Assembly (NCBI RefSeq): GCF_040436345.1
Contig: NC_133223.1
Location: 15,600,113-15,664,112, forward strand
Source of the DNA: Pagrus major
Lineage: Eukaryota; Chordata; Actinopteri; Spariformes; Sparidae
Length of the DNA: 64,000 nucleotides
Reading direction: 5' to 3'
Of this stretch, positions 12,947 to 23,430 are shown in pieces. Within the stretch, counting starts at the first letter, position 1. Every line of letters starts with the position of its first letter. The notes below the pieces were generated by a model. That model made no database searches. It worked only from the letters and a program-made list of their open reading frames with translations, and was not told the DNA's origin. The translations under genes were made by a program, and so were the position numbers.

Positions 12947-14500
12947 GCTATGTTATGATTTAAGTTGACTATATTACTAAGTTAAGATAACTCACCGTTG
13001 ACTTTTGGTTTCACACTGACAGCCGTCTCCTGGGTGAAAATTCTTAGACCAGCCCAGCCGGCCCTGTGCAGTATTTGTAGTTCTTATACTATCTCCAATG
13101 ACTTCCTCCTTTGCTGCCATAATATTACCCCGACCACTAGAGGGCACCGCTTAACAATAAACAAATATAACTTGTGTTACACTCATATGGTCTTTTTTCT
13201 GATCCGGACAGGCTCGACTTCCACCATTTCCTTCTTGTCTCCTCATATCTCGCCATCAAGAACTCACCCTATGCAAGTTTGCGTGCCGAGCATCCATACT
13301 GAAGGCGCCCACACAAACATGCTCCATGTGACCCCCCCTGTGGCAGGAAAACAAACTTGATTGGGAGCATTAACCTATAATAGGAGGGAGGAGGTAGCAC
13401 CCTCCCCACACTTCCCTTTCCACTCACGGACCCCTACCACGGTGACATAAAGTGCAGGAAGGGAGAGACTGCGAGGACACATGTTCCGCGCTCTCCTTCC
13501 GACCATCACAAGAAAGAGGTTTATCGCCAACTGTTTGCTCAGGAGGCTAGAGTCAACTGCTGGAGGGAAGCAGTAGGAAGGTTTCAATCAAGATAATACA
13601 TGAAAAGTTTGGATGTGTACCAAGTCTTTAATAATCGACCACTGCACTGGAAAAAAAAAAAAAAACAGAGCAGCGCTGCCTCCGTTCCTGTCCCTGCCTT
13701 CTACTGCAGGGGTTAAAGGTCACATAAACGCGACTTACCCAAGCTTACAGCTCACGTACTGCTGAATGCAAGTGTACACGTCTTGAGGAGCACTTAAAGC
13801 ACACATGGGAATTCTTTCCTATATCTAATCAACACACCGTTTCCCTTCCAGATTAGCAATTGTAACATAGCAGACTGTTGTTTTCAGTCAGTTGTTCATT
13901 GTAACTGAGCTCGCCATTGATTCAGCAGGTAATTATTTCACGGTACGTAAATGATGCACTTCAAAAGACTGTTGATCAGGTCCGAACATGTTGAAAACAC
14001 GCTGCTGTGAAGCTGTTAATTAGCCAACTGTAGGGGCTAAATTTAAACCTCCAGCAACACAATTGAAAGTGCTGATGAAGGCGCATGCCAACTTAGTGAA
14101 AAGTGCTAAGACCTTGTGGGAACACTCTGAGATGAAAATAAATTAATAAATGAAAAAACACTGTGACTGAAAAATAAACAATCACATTAATTAACAGTTC
14201 AACAGCCAGAAACTCAGGAAAAAATGGTAACACCTAATACATATGAGGCCAGGAATGGAACTGATTAGTCTTCCACTTTCCAACAAAAGACATTTTTTTA
14301 ATTGTCTTCACAGCTGACTGAGATTCAGGAACGCGTGAAACGAGAACGTTTTCATCCACAAGCTCATTAGGACAACAGACCGTACACGAAGACCGTGAAG
14401 AAGTAGAATATATACAGTTACATTCCCACACTTAGGGATTTTGATCATCCAAATAAATTCAGAAAGTCTTGCTATTAAATCTGGAGGGTCCCACCCTGTA
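12947..14500. other. Intergenic, no gene seen
   Basis: A 120-codon + frame (12998-13360) has no recognisable domain and no flanking splice support. The surrounding sequence looks like old repeat DNA. Confidence 0.45.
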
Positions 14501-14502
14501 TG

Positions 14503-14620
14503 CCAGGGCTATTCAATTAATTTGGAATTGGGGCCAGTTCATGAAACTGAGGTAAAATAAGGGGCCGGAGAATATGAGGACAATTATTTTTCAATGAGTC
14601 AATAAAGCCTGACATCACCT
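14503..14620. repeat. Interspersed repeat fragment (probable)
   Basis: The sequence agggctattcaattaatttg followed by ggggccagttcatgaaactg resembles a widespread vertebrate/fish DNA-transposon end. Assignment is by recollection only. Confidence 0.3.
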
Positions 14621-14857
14621 CGGTAATTTGCAGGCCAGATTTCCTCAATGTGGGGAAGTGGAGCATCTTGCCAGGACAAAGATCAGCAGAGAAGAGTGAG
14701 AGCTTTCTTTGAAAAGCATGTTCTGCGACTAGACTAGATATTCTACCTGTTTTGCCACCATGGCTTAAAGGGGTGCATACCGCCTCCTACTGCACAATAG
14801 AATGTACAATTAATCATAGTCATGCGCTGTATGAGACTACCCACATGTAATAACTAG

Positions 14858-14885
14858 GGATAGACCGATTATCGGCCGGGCCGAA
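14858..14885. repeat. accgattatcggcc repeat fragment
   Basis: The short block tagaccgattatcggccggg is related to the larger block at 20255-20310. It abuts, and appears to replace, the left end of the next element. Confidence 0.4.
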
Positions 14886-15372
14886 CTTTATTTTGGGTTA
14901 CTACTTGAATAGGTTTACATGCTTTAGTGCTCAAAAAACACATCGTCTTCTCATGCTGTCCAGTGCTGCAGCTGCCTAAAACGCTCTGTTTTCGCTCCTG
15001 TCCCTTTAAGGCCCCCTCTCCCAAATACCCAGTTCCTTCTGATTGGTCAGCCCACACATGCCTGACCCAGCACCGCTAACAACATCAAAGCGGCTGTGCT
15101 AAATCAATTCCTGCGTGCCAAACTAGCCGCTAGCCTTAAATTATGCAAATGTGTGACACGTTGACACAAAGTGTGATGTCACAAAGTCACGGAATTAAAG
15201 ACGGAACTACTGACGAGGCGTTTCAGGAGCAGTGTTTTCTGTGGGAGAGAGGAGCTTCTGTTGGTGCGGACTTTGACCTTTTTGACTTTCAAGATCTTTT
15301 ACATGCACAGGAACCTACATAACACACTGAAGGAAAGGAAATAAATGAAAAGCATAATAGGGTCTCCTTTAA
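14886..15372. mobile_element. 5'-truncated copy of the 44.5-kb TTAA element
   Basis: From tttattttgggttactact to the terminal agcataatagggtctccttt-aa, this matches 44551-44975 closely along its length, with small indels. It shares the ttatgcaaatgtgtgac and cgaggcgtttcaggagca blocks. The right end keeps TTAA (15369-15372). The left terminus is missing, and an unrelated accgattatcggcc fragment sits at the junction. Confidence 0.7.
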
Positions 15373-17380
15373 ACAAACCAGAAATACCTTTATTTATCTG
15401 TACACATAGAGAGCATGTGCAGCATACATAAAAGGATTCATACAACTGAGAATAATTGTGACGACATGAGCATTTATTTTCAGACTATTCAAGGTGTCAT
15501 AAATATTGTCAGGAGGAGATAATGTGAGTACGTGTTTTTTTTAAATTGAGAACATGTCAACAGTGAGCAATAGAGAACAGCTTGACAGCATCCCGAAAAT
15601 GACTGCGAGTCACATTCCTGAGCTCCCTCTACTAAAACAAAAAAGGTGTCTTTAATGGAGACCTCCAGTGAGCAGAAGCCGCTGGTTGACTGAAATAATG
15701 TGCTTGGCGTGAGAGCTGTTTACAGTAAGTGTGAAGAATGTGTCGTAGTGGCAGCTGCAGGACAACGAATGACCCCATTTAAAGACAAAACACACTTGCA
15801 TCAACCAGCTTGGTGCAATGCATCAACCTTGAGTGCGACCTCTGTGGAAACGAGCCGCTCCAAAATGTTCATCTAACTGAAAATAATGGTTTAATTATCT
15901 TAGTTAAGGAGATAATTGTCACTAAATGAGCAGCAGTGAATCTTCATCAGACGCTCTCAAGAATCAGGAGACACCATGAAGGACTTTTGTGTGTCCAGAC
16001 TTATAAAACTCTTGCAGCTATGGCACCGCTCCACAAAATGAAGCTTTTTTTTACTACCTTCCTCAGAGACTCTTGAGGCCCCAGCTCTTTGTGACGCCAA
16101 CTTACTCTGCCTCAACCCCGCTCAAAAATCACATATATCATCCGCCCTGTCGGCCGGAGCGCGCCGTGCCACCAGTGTTTCCATCATTGCCGCAGTAATG
16201 CAAAACGTGGGTGAAACTCATAAATGTCAAATTCTGTTTAGCCAATCTGGGTGTATGAGTGTGGCTCTTTGTGGGCTGAGCTTCAGCAGAGCGCTGCAGA
16301 GGCTTTTTAAAAAACCTCAGCCATCTGCTTCTTATAAATCACAACAACTTACACGCTCATCTGAAGAACATTCGTAGCATTTCGGTGGATTGTGTCCAAA
16401 GATGACAGAGGTGACAAACAAATCATACAATGAATAACGAGGACTGATGTGCAGAAAAGATACTGAAAGTTTAATATCTGAAGAGTTATGATGCCTAACT
16501 GTGGGAGATTAAATAGGATTATATAGGTATTATTGGACATCTGGTACTAATTCAAACTTGCATATTCCTTATCAGCTAACCTGACATCACATGATGAAAC
16601 TGGTATGATTTCACAGTTGTGGTATTGTTAAATCATTCAGGACTGAAGTGTTTCACCTGCACTAAAAGCACTCGTCTTTTTTTTCATTTCTGTAAATGCT
16701 TTTCTTTCTTTTGAGGAATAGATTCATCACAGGTCTTTGGCAGACATCAGTAACACTGCAGGCTAAACTCCCTGTCCTCTGTCCACCCAGCTGCTTGAAT
16801 CAATAAAACCTACTTTTCTAAAGCCCAGACAACTTAATATCATTAAATGTCTGTATCCTTGCAGCACCGAGTATGAAAAATGCTGTCTTCTGTGTGGCCA
16901 TTAAATTATCTAGGCCTTTCTAGTCATACTGGTGCGCAACTTGATGGCACAGCAGAGTGACAGAGACAGATGGAGGGTGGTGCTGACAAGAAGAAGTCTG
17001 TGAATCTCAGAGAGACATTAAGACTTAAAGTCTGTTTGCCAAATACAGAGAGAAAATAGAAGCAGGGAGCATGTTGGATGATTAGAATTGAGAAATGATT
17101 CAAAAGATTTTGAAATGTTGCGCTTTGTACAACTGTTAGCCTCGTGAACTATGTCCCCAATACTTAACAACAGACTGATTATAAATCTGTCTAACATATT
17201 ACCCAACAAAGTGTCCTATTATTCAAAACAACCCAAAATAAATCTGGTTTTCAGGTTGTGTTCACAGAATTCTTTAACAACTTCCTTCTAAGAAAATTCC
17301 TTTGCAATTATTATTTTTCATAGTACAGACACATTATAAAAAATGCATTTTTTGCAGGAACATGTTGCAGCTAATTATTA
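15373..17380. other. Intergenic, no gene seen
   Basis: No exon-like, RNA or paired-terminus structure was recognised. Confidence 0.5.
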
Positions 17381-17683
17381 TAATAAATAACAAACTTTAC
17401 TTATATAGCACCTTTAAAAAAAAGCAAGACAATATTCCAGAATAAACACTCAACAGACAAGCCAAACACAAGGAGCCTAGTCTAAGGTGAGTTAAAACAA
17501 GAAGACAGAGCAGGAAATGAACAAAACAGGGATGAAAAGTATGCAGGGGGAAAATAAAGTCAGATAGCTTAACAAGAATCTTCTCCTCAATCAACAACCA
17601 GACGACTGCAGTAAATCCGCTGAGACGAGAGTTCATTTCCTATATGAGATTTGCGCCATCTAGCGTCAAAAAGTAAACACTGT

Positions 17684-17797
17684 CTTATTTTGAAGGCGGA
17701 AGTTTAAAGCCAGAACGTGGGCCGGATGGATGCATCAAGTTACCCGCTGACACCTCGGGTGTGACCGGAAGTAAAGGCATTCATCCTTCAAAATAGA
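17684..17797. repeat. Short inverted-end element (probable)
   Basis: ttattttgaaggcgg on the left and ccttcaaaatag on the right are inverted, bounding about 114 bp with an accggaagt (ETS-like) block inside. It lies about 550 bp upstream of rpe. It could be a small MITE or coincidental. Confidence 0.35.
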
Positions 17798-18310
17798 ATT
17801 ATATTTGAGCGTCCACAGAATAACAGAAAAACACACGATGGAATTGAATTATACAGAAAATGTTTCAAAAATATTCTCATTACGCATGTTCAATAAAAGG
17901 ACTTGCTTGACCAAAAGCGTAAAGTAAAGGCATTGACAAAGCAATGTTTTCTTTTTATCCTTACCCCGTCTCAGGGATCGATGGTTTCTTTTTATTCTAG
18001 CCCCCATTATTTGCTTTTTCAGCAGAGGCAACACAATGTTTTCCAATGCAGGGTGATATCTGAAACGACAACCATACATATAAAGACAACTGCATAAAAA
18101 GACAGTCACATATTTACCTATAGAGGTGCCCAAACTTTTTTGACCAAAATGGCAAATAAATGGTGGGCCATAGACAAAAAGCAAGCACCTATTGTATTGT
18201 AATGCTCAGATTATGAAAATAATTAATAATTAGGGATTTTTAATTGACTACACATAGTGGGCGTTAGATGTTAGAACAGTCTGGAGTTCTGATGTTTTTA
18301 TTTTGAAGCT

Positions 18311-18362
18311 TCTCAGCGGAAGTTGCTCTTTACGTCATGGCTAACTTGAGCCGCTGTTAGCC
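18311..18362 (+). promoter_or_regulatory. rpe proximal promoter/5'UTR with ETS-like and CRE-like sites and a uORF
   Basis: agcggaagt (18315-18323) resembles an ETS-family site and tacgtca (18331-18337) a CRE half-site. Both are typical of TATA-less housekeeping promoters. A 7-codon upstream frame (MANLSRC, ATG 18337-18339, TAG 18358-18360) ends two bases before the first rpe-frame ATG. Whether it is transcribed depends on the start site, which cannot be seen here. Confidence 0.4.
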
Positions 18363-18559
18363 ATGAATGTATTGAGGAGAAGTGTGTTGGGGTTGTTAGC
18401 AGCCAGGCTGCATGCAGGCACTTCCAGCAGTAGGAGCATGGCTTACAGTGCGAAGATCGGTCCGTCCATCCTGAGCAGCGACCTGTCCTGTCTGGGCAGC
18501 GAGTGTGTGCGGATGATGGAGTGCGGGGCAGACTACCTGCACCTCGACGTTATGGACGG
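18363..18559 (+). CDS. rpe: rpe exon 1, two candidate starts
   Basis: From 18438 it encodes residues 1-40 and two bases of codon 41, with donor GG|gtcagt at 18560. Starting at 18363 would prepend 25 residues beginning [19 protein letters not shown]. This stretch contains four Arg, one His and no acidic residue, so it resembles a mitochondrial presequence. Both ATGs are in frame with no stop between them. The exon holds the phosphate-barrel start KIGPSIL and the metal ligands H35 and D37. Confidence 0.9.
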
Positions 18560-21500
18560 GTCAGTTTATCAGCCAGCCAGTCAGATAAGATAAGCTAGCA
18601 TGCTAACGGCTAGCGAGCAAGTTCTGTCAGTGCGTGGGAGCTCAAGTTGGCTAACGTCAACAAGCTAAGCTAGCATGCCAGAAGTTAAGCTGGGGAAGTC
18701 CAATGTTTCTGTAACTGAGTTTATCTGGCTTAAGTCTGTCAGTGAAGAGGCTTTCAAGACCTCAGAGTGTCAAACATTTTATTTCTTCCAAGTCTTAACA
18801 ACATGCTTCTTCCTTCTTCCTGCTTGTTTGGACATTTTCTGTCTTCCTCCACACTTACGTAAGACGTTAGTTAGAGGCTGTTTATGCAAGATGAGAGTGT
18901 CATCACAACTAAAAGTTAAAAATGTCTGTTTTTGTTTCCCTTTGAAGGCACTTTGTCCCTAACCTCACATTTGGCCATCCCATGGTGGAGTGCCTCAGGA
19001 AGTCAGTAGGCCAGGACCCTTTCTTTGGTGAGAGAAAACCCCACACATGATGCTAGACTTTAACCCAGTTATCCCATTGAATCATGAATGCCTCCGCTGT
19101 GTGGTGGAGTGCAGCGTTATTGTGACAGTGTTACTGTTGCAGACATGCACATGATGGTGTCTCGGCCGGAGCAGTGGGTGAAGCCCATGGCTGCAGCAGG
19201 AGCCAACCAGTACACCTTCCACTTAGAGGCCACCACCAACCCTGGAAACCTCATCAAGGAGATAAAAGAGAGTGGCATGAAGGTGAAAAAGCAGTGCTGC
19301 AAAGCATCAGGGCTCTAATGTGTACAGAATAGAAAGCCACTCTTGCCACTCTTTGTATTTATTTGAGATACCACATATCCTTAGAGAAACTCATATTTAT
19401 ATTTCTGCGAACTGATGTTAGGGAGTATTTGCAGCAACCAAAGTACAAACATGTATGTGCTGAGGTGTCTGTATTCTATGTCTTCACACTAACACTGCAT
19501 GAGTTTCGCAGGTGGGTTTGGCCATTAAGCCTGGTACTACTGTTGAAGAGCTAGCACCCTGGGCTAACCAGATCGACATGGCTCTGGTCATGACTGTTGA
19601 ACCTGGCTTTGGCGGACAGAAGTTCATGGAGGACATGATGCCCAAGGTGAGGACAGAACATCAGGGACCCTTACAAACCATTAATGTCTGTGCATATTCT
19701 TGGGGTAAGGAGGATCCGAAAGTGTGCGATTTCAGATGAGAGAGGTCTGGCAATGCAAGACTAGATATGACTTGAATGCCACACTTGTCAGCCTCCGGTA
19801 AAATCAGCTGTTCCAACGTTTAACGTTACCCCGAGACTGCAAAGATTTAATGGTTGGCCATATTTCCTAACCCTATCGCCAGAGTATTGCATGGAAGGTA
19901 TTTCATGGAGTGGAGAATTACTTAAAAAAAACAACCTCTGATGCAATGTTTCTCTTAGTCTACATTGAAAAACGTTAATTAAAGTCTGTCGAGCATGTAT
20001 GGCTGCTGCATATCTTATGTTAACGTACAGCAGTTACCTGTCTGTGTCAATTTGATTACTTTAGATAAAGAGGGAGAGGGAGATTAAGAGGATTTAGATA
20101 TTTTCAGCAGAAGTGGCCCTCAAATGATGATGATTGACTCGGCGTATTCTCCATGCATAATGGGGACGTACTCCCCCGCGTGGTCGATGGAGGCTGCGTA
20201 GCCATCTGCAACTATCAGAGCCAAGTTCAGCCGATAACAATAGTTTGTAAAGAGTCCTATCGGCACCGATTAATCGGCCAAACCGATTAATTGGTCGACA
20301 TCTAGTACATTTGCTCATTCAAGGTATTGAATTCTGCTGCAGTAGTGTTAAATAAATATATATATATATATGTATTTCAAATTTAATGTCCGTCAGAACA
20401 AAATATTTTGTGAAATTATATTAAAGCATTTGTTCCAGAAAAAAACTCTGTTTCCATTCCTTAAAGGGTCATTGTAACTACTACTAGTAATAATAATAGT
20501 AATGTAATAATGTATCCTGTAATATAATAAAACTCTTTTTTTACAAAGCAACATTTGACATTTCATGCAAATTATGTCAGTATGTAAATGACACAATAAA
20601 TGTACAATAAAGTATAGCGTTCAAATAATATCACAATATTTTTAGGCCATATCGCAAAATACGATATACAGTATATATCGATATTTTGAGTCTTCTTAAA
20701 AGCACTTCATAAATGTTAGAACTGGTTGACAAAATCAAATATCACAATATTTTTTACCAAATAGGCCCTACTTCCACATCGATATTGCAACAATACTGTA
20801 GGCATGGACATTGGTACATTCACAGAATACTAACAAAATGAAATTTTCTGATAAATAATCATCAGTAATGTGGATGTAAAGACTAAGTGGGTAAAGGAAA
20901 GTATGAGAAGCAGTGGAACACTTATAACATATCATGATATAATGATATCCATCTTCTCAGACGATATATAGTTTCATATAATGATAACAATATGTATCGT
21001 GTGAATATTGTCCAGGCCTACGATAGAATAATAATAATAATGATCATAATAATTTAACCGACCAGTCAACTAATTGCGCACATCCCTTGATGCTATCGTA
21101 GTGAACATCAACCATTTCTAGCTGCTCTATCCTGCTGTAGTGTTTTTGAAGGGCACATTTAGTGGCACAATGAGCCGTAGTCGGCAATTGTGGAGTACAT
21201 GCAACCAACTGATTTGATGTTGTGCAGTGTGATTGCAGCAAGAGAGCCGAGAGAAAGTTAGAGAAACCTGCGTCATTGAAGTCACCATTATGGCTGCGTT
21301 CTGCCTTTCCCTAATAAATACCATTCCCCGAAATTACATACCAAATGTGCAGCGCATTGACATAAGTGTGCTGCTGGCCAATTCTCTCTGAGCCTCTGCA
21401 ATTACAGATGCCCGCTCACATCTTCAACAAGTTGTTGTTAGGGGAGACCACAGTGCTTAGACACCTGGTAGGTGATCTGCAACCAAGATATGACGTGCTC

Positions 21501-22296
21501 AGCTCAGCTCAGAAAGGGCAGCATCTATAAACAGCAGGGTGGTTATTATGTAGCTGTTTCATTCAGGAGGAGACGTGTGTAAGATGAAAACTAACTGTGG
21601 TGTCTTACTGGAAAACAGTAAACTTACAGACTGACATTGCAAGTACAAGATAAAGTTTTTCACTGTCATTGTTAACTCAAATTCTACAGAAGTCTCTGCT
21701 AAACCACAAAACTACACAAACTGGTGTTACATAAGTCCTAAATAAAGATGAGTTTCGGTCTCAGTGCTCACCACTCTTAAATGTCTATATCAGTTCACAG
21801 CCCAGATAGGAGAACTTGTTCACTAAAGCGCAGTATTTTTGTCTGACTAGAATTCAAATTTAGTCCAGAGGAAGTCTTTTGATTTGATTCACAGCTGTGT
21901 CTCTTTTCACAGTCCTGCTAACACTTGAAAATCGTGTTGCAGAAATGGTGTTATGCAGATTTCAAGCTCCGTCTTTTATTGCTCTGCATTCCCAGGTGAG
22001 CTGGTTAAGGAGTCAGTTCCCTTCGTTAGACATTGAAGTAGACGGAGGGGTCGGCCCTGACACCATTCACAAGTGTGCAGAGGTAAGGAATACAAATGTA
22101 CTTATGTGTCTAATAGAATAAAAGCCTAAAATTCAAATCAGGTTTTTGAAGTGAATGCTCCTGTTTGCTTCAGGCAGGAGCCAACATGATCGTGTCAGGC
22201 AGCGCTGTGATCAGCAGCGACGACCCCCGTTCCGTCATCGCGCTCCTGCGCACCGCGGTGGCCGAAGCAATCCAGAAACGTTCGCTGGACCGCTGA
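18363..22296 (+). CDS. rpe: Ribulose-5-phosphate 3-epimerase, complete, 6 coding exons
   Basis: The enzyme interconverts D-ribulose 5-phosphate and D-xylulose 5-phosphate in the non-oxidative pentose phosphate pathway; the vertebrate enzyme is a cytosolic TIM-barrel dimer using a divalent metal. Joined coding exons are 18438-18559, 18948-19027, 19143-19282, 19512-19646, 21996-22082 and 22174-22296, all with GT-AG borders and consistent phases. They total 687 nt and 228 residues, the same length as the human protein. From the ATG at 18438 the N-terminus reads [16 protein letters not shown]. The expected metal/catalytic residues are present: H35 and D37 (HLDVMDG), H70 (DMHMM) and D175 (EVDGGVG). 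The C-terminus ends QKRSLDR. I take 18438 as the main start because it aligns with the family and has a strong Kozak context (A at -3, G at +4). The in-frame ATG at 18363 adds 25 residues. Identity is very secure; only start usage is uncertain. Confidence 0.97.
18560..18947 (+). other. rpe intron 1
   Basis: 388 bp, gtcagt...ttgaag. It contains a 95-codon open frame without motif that reads into exon 2 out of frame and is not a gene. Confidence 0.85.
18948..19027 (+). CDS. rpe: rpe exon 2
   Basis: 80 nt encoding G41[11 protein letters not shown] to the first base of D68. Acceptor ttgaag|GC, donor TTTG|gtgaga. Confidence 0.95.
19143..19282 (+). CDS. rpe: rpe exon 3
   Basis: 140 nt beginning with the last two bases of D68 and then [11 protein letters not shown], including metal ligand H70. 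It ends GMK in phase 0 at donor AAG|gtgaaa. Acceptor tgttgcag. Confidence 0.95.
19512..19646 (+). CDS. rpe: rpe exon 4
   Basis: 135 nt, phase 0 at both ends, encoding [10 protein letters not shown] to MMPK (115-159), including the conserved [10 protein letters not shown] phosphate-loop segment. Acceptor ttcgcag, donor AAG|gtgagg. Confidence 0.96.
20236..20310. repeat. Self-complementary accgattaatcggcc repeat
   Basis: gccgataacaatag and atcggcaccgattaatcggc followed by caaaccgattaattggtcg carry nested inverted copies of CCGATTAATCGG. A related fragment lies at 14858. It resembles a teleost DNA-transposon terminus. Confidence 0.5.
20630..21020. repeat. AT-rich repeat with atatcgatatt/cacaatattt motifs
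   Basis: Repeated variants of atcacaatatttt, atatcgatattttgag and gatatatagtttcatata occur over about 390 bp. The sequence resembles degenerate DNA-transposon ends common in fish introns. Confidence 0.4.
21996..22082 (+). CDS. rpe: rpe exon 5
   Basis: 87 nt, phase 0, encoding [20 protein letters not shown] to KCAE (160-188) with the catalytic/metal Asp175. Acceptor attcccag, donor GAG|gtaagg. Confidence 0.96.
22174..22296 (+). CDS. rpe: rpe exon 6 and stop
   Basis: 123 nt encoding [20 protein letters not shown] to KRSLDR (189-228), with TGA at 22294-22296. Acceptor tgcttcag. The GSA phosphate-binding turn is present. Confidence 0.96.
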   Translation, partial: AGANMIVSGSAVISSDDPRSVIALLRTAVAEAIQKRSLDR

Positions 22297-22700
22297 GACG
22301 TCCGCCTGGTTGACACTCTACCTGCCCGTCCCAGCAACACAACACAGCAGCCGGTGGAAGAGACATTTATGTGATGGAGGTCAGGGGTCACGGTCAGACC
22401 GGGGAGAGGGGGGGGGGGGGGGGGGGGGGGCTTCTGTGGAGGTGTGAGCTGACGGCCAAATCCAAATCACTTTTGATGTGAGTGAAGCTGCACAGTGCCT
22501 CAACAAAACTTTCTGGACTTCATCCTGTCCTGCAACAATCTCCTCTGTGAACAGATAACTCAAAGTGAGAACCATTTCACGACTGGAGCTGAGGTGACGC
22601 TGATTTCACATCTGTAAACATTCCTGAATATTGTTTGATTTACACTGTACGCCTGAAGCATAAATTGATCATGGAAAATAAAAGCCAGAGGAGCACTGTG
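22297..22700 (+). other. rpe 3'UTR
   Basis: Runs from the stop to just past the AATAAA at 22677-22682. It includes an uninterrupted run of 23 G (22408-22430), a possible G-quadruplex or an assembly-length uncertainty. Confidence 0.7.
22677..22682 (+). terminator. rpe polyadenylation signal AATAAA
   Basis: A canonical AATAAA about 380 bases after the stop. It is the best + strand candidate for the rpe transcript end. Confidence 0.7.
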
Positions 22701-23271
22701 TTAAATAGATTTTTAGTTCTGCAATGTTTTCATACCTCATTGAACTGTTTTGTCTCGTTTCTGTTGTGCTAAAAATGGACCACCCACAAGCTACACTACT
22801 GAATAGAAATAATGTACTTTTCAGACTTTGATCAATTCAGATTTGGTTTTGCAGATTAAAAGTCTCCAATGAAGTGAAGTGTGGATTCTTTGGAGTTTGA
22901 CCTCGAGCGTGGTCCATACTATCAAATTTGAGGAGAGTGTTGGCAGAGCTGTTGAATTTATTCATGAAAATAAAGCAGCCTAATAAATGAACCATCGATC
23001 TTTGACCTTTCGGTTGGCAGATGCAGTACAGGATATTGTTTAGAACATACGATACATCTTTAATAAATGGTACATTTATAGTCACTTATACTTTAGCTTA
23101 TAGGTATTTCACTGTGAACAAACAATGAAACACTTCTAAAACTATTTTTAAGCTGTTTTTTTATAAAGTTGCAAATGATGTTTATAAACCTTTACAATTG
23201 CTTAATAGTTTATAAAGCATTTCATTGGTGAAGAAGAAATTCAAACTCAGAAAGGTAACAAAAACTAGAAT

Positions 23272-23430
23272 ATAGTGGTGAAATGTAACTTTACTCGAGT
23301 ATTGAACTTAAATACAAGGTGCCCGTATTTGTATTTGTACCAGATTATTTCCATTTTATGTTCTTTTGTTTCCACTCCACTACATTTAAAAGGTAGTTTT
23401 ACTGAACTACATTTGTTGACAGTCATTAAT
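23272..23430. repeat. hAT-type repeat fragment
   Basis: gtggtgaaatgtaactttac followed by tcgagtattgaacttaaata, and later tccactccactacatttaaa, resembles the abundant gtggtggaaagtaactaagt teleost element. Only part is present. Confidence 0.45.

Larger units (their letters stand above)
19647..21995 (+). other. rpe intron 4, repeat-filled
   Basis: The largest rpe intron (2.35 kb). It is packed with old repeats: an accgattaatcggcc block (20236-20310), an AT-rich block with atatcgatattttgagt/tcacaatattt motifs (20630-21020), and a block with accgaccagtcaactaattg (21055-21130). No exon is seen inside. Confidence 0.7.
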
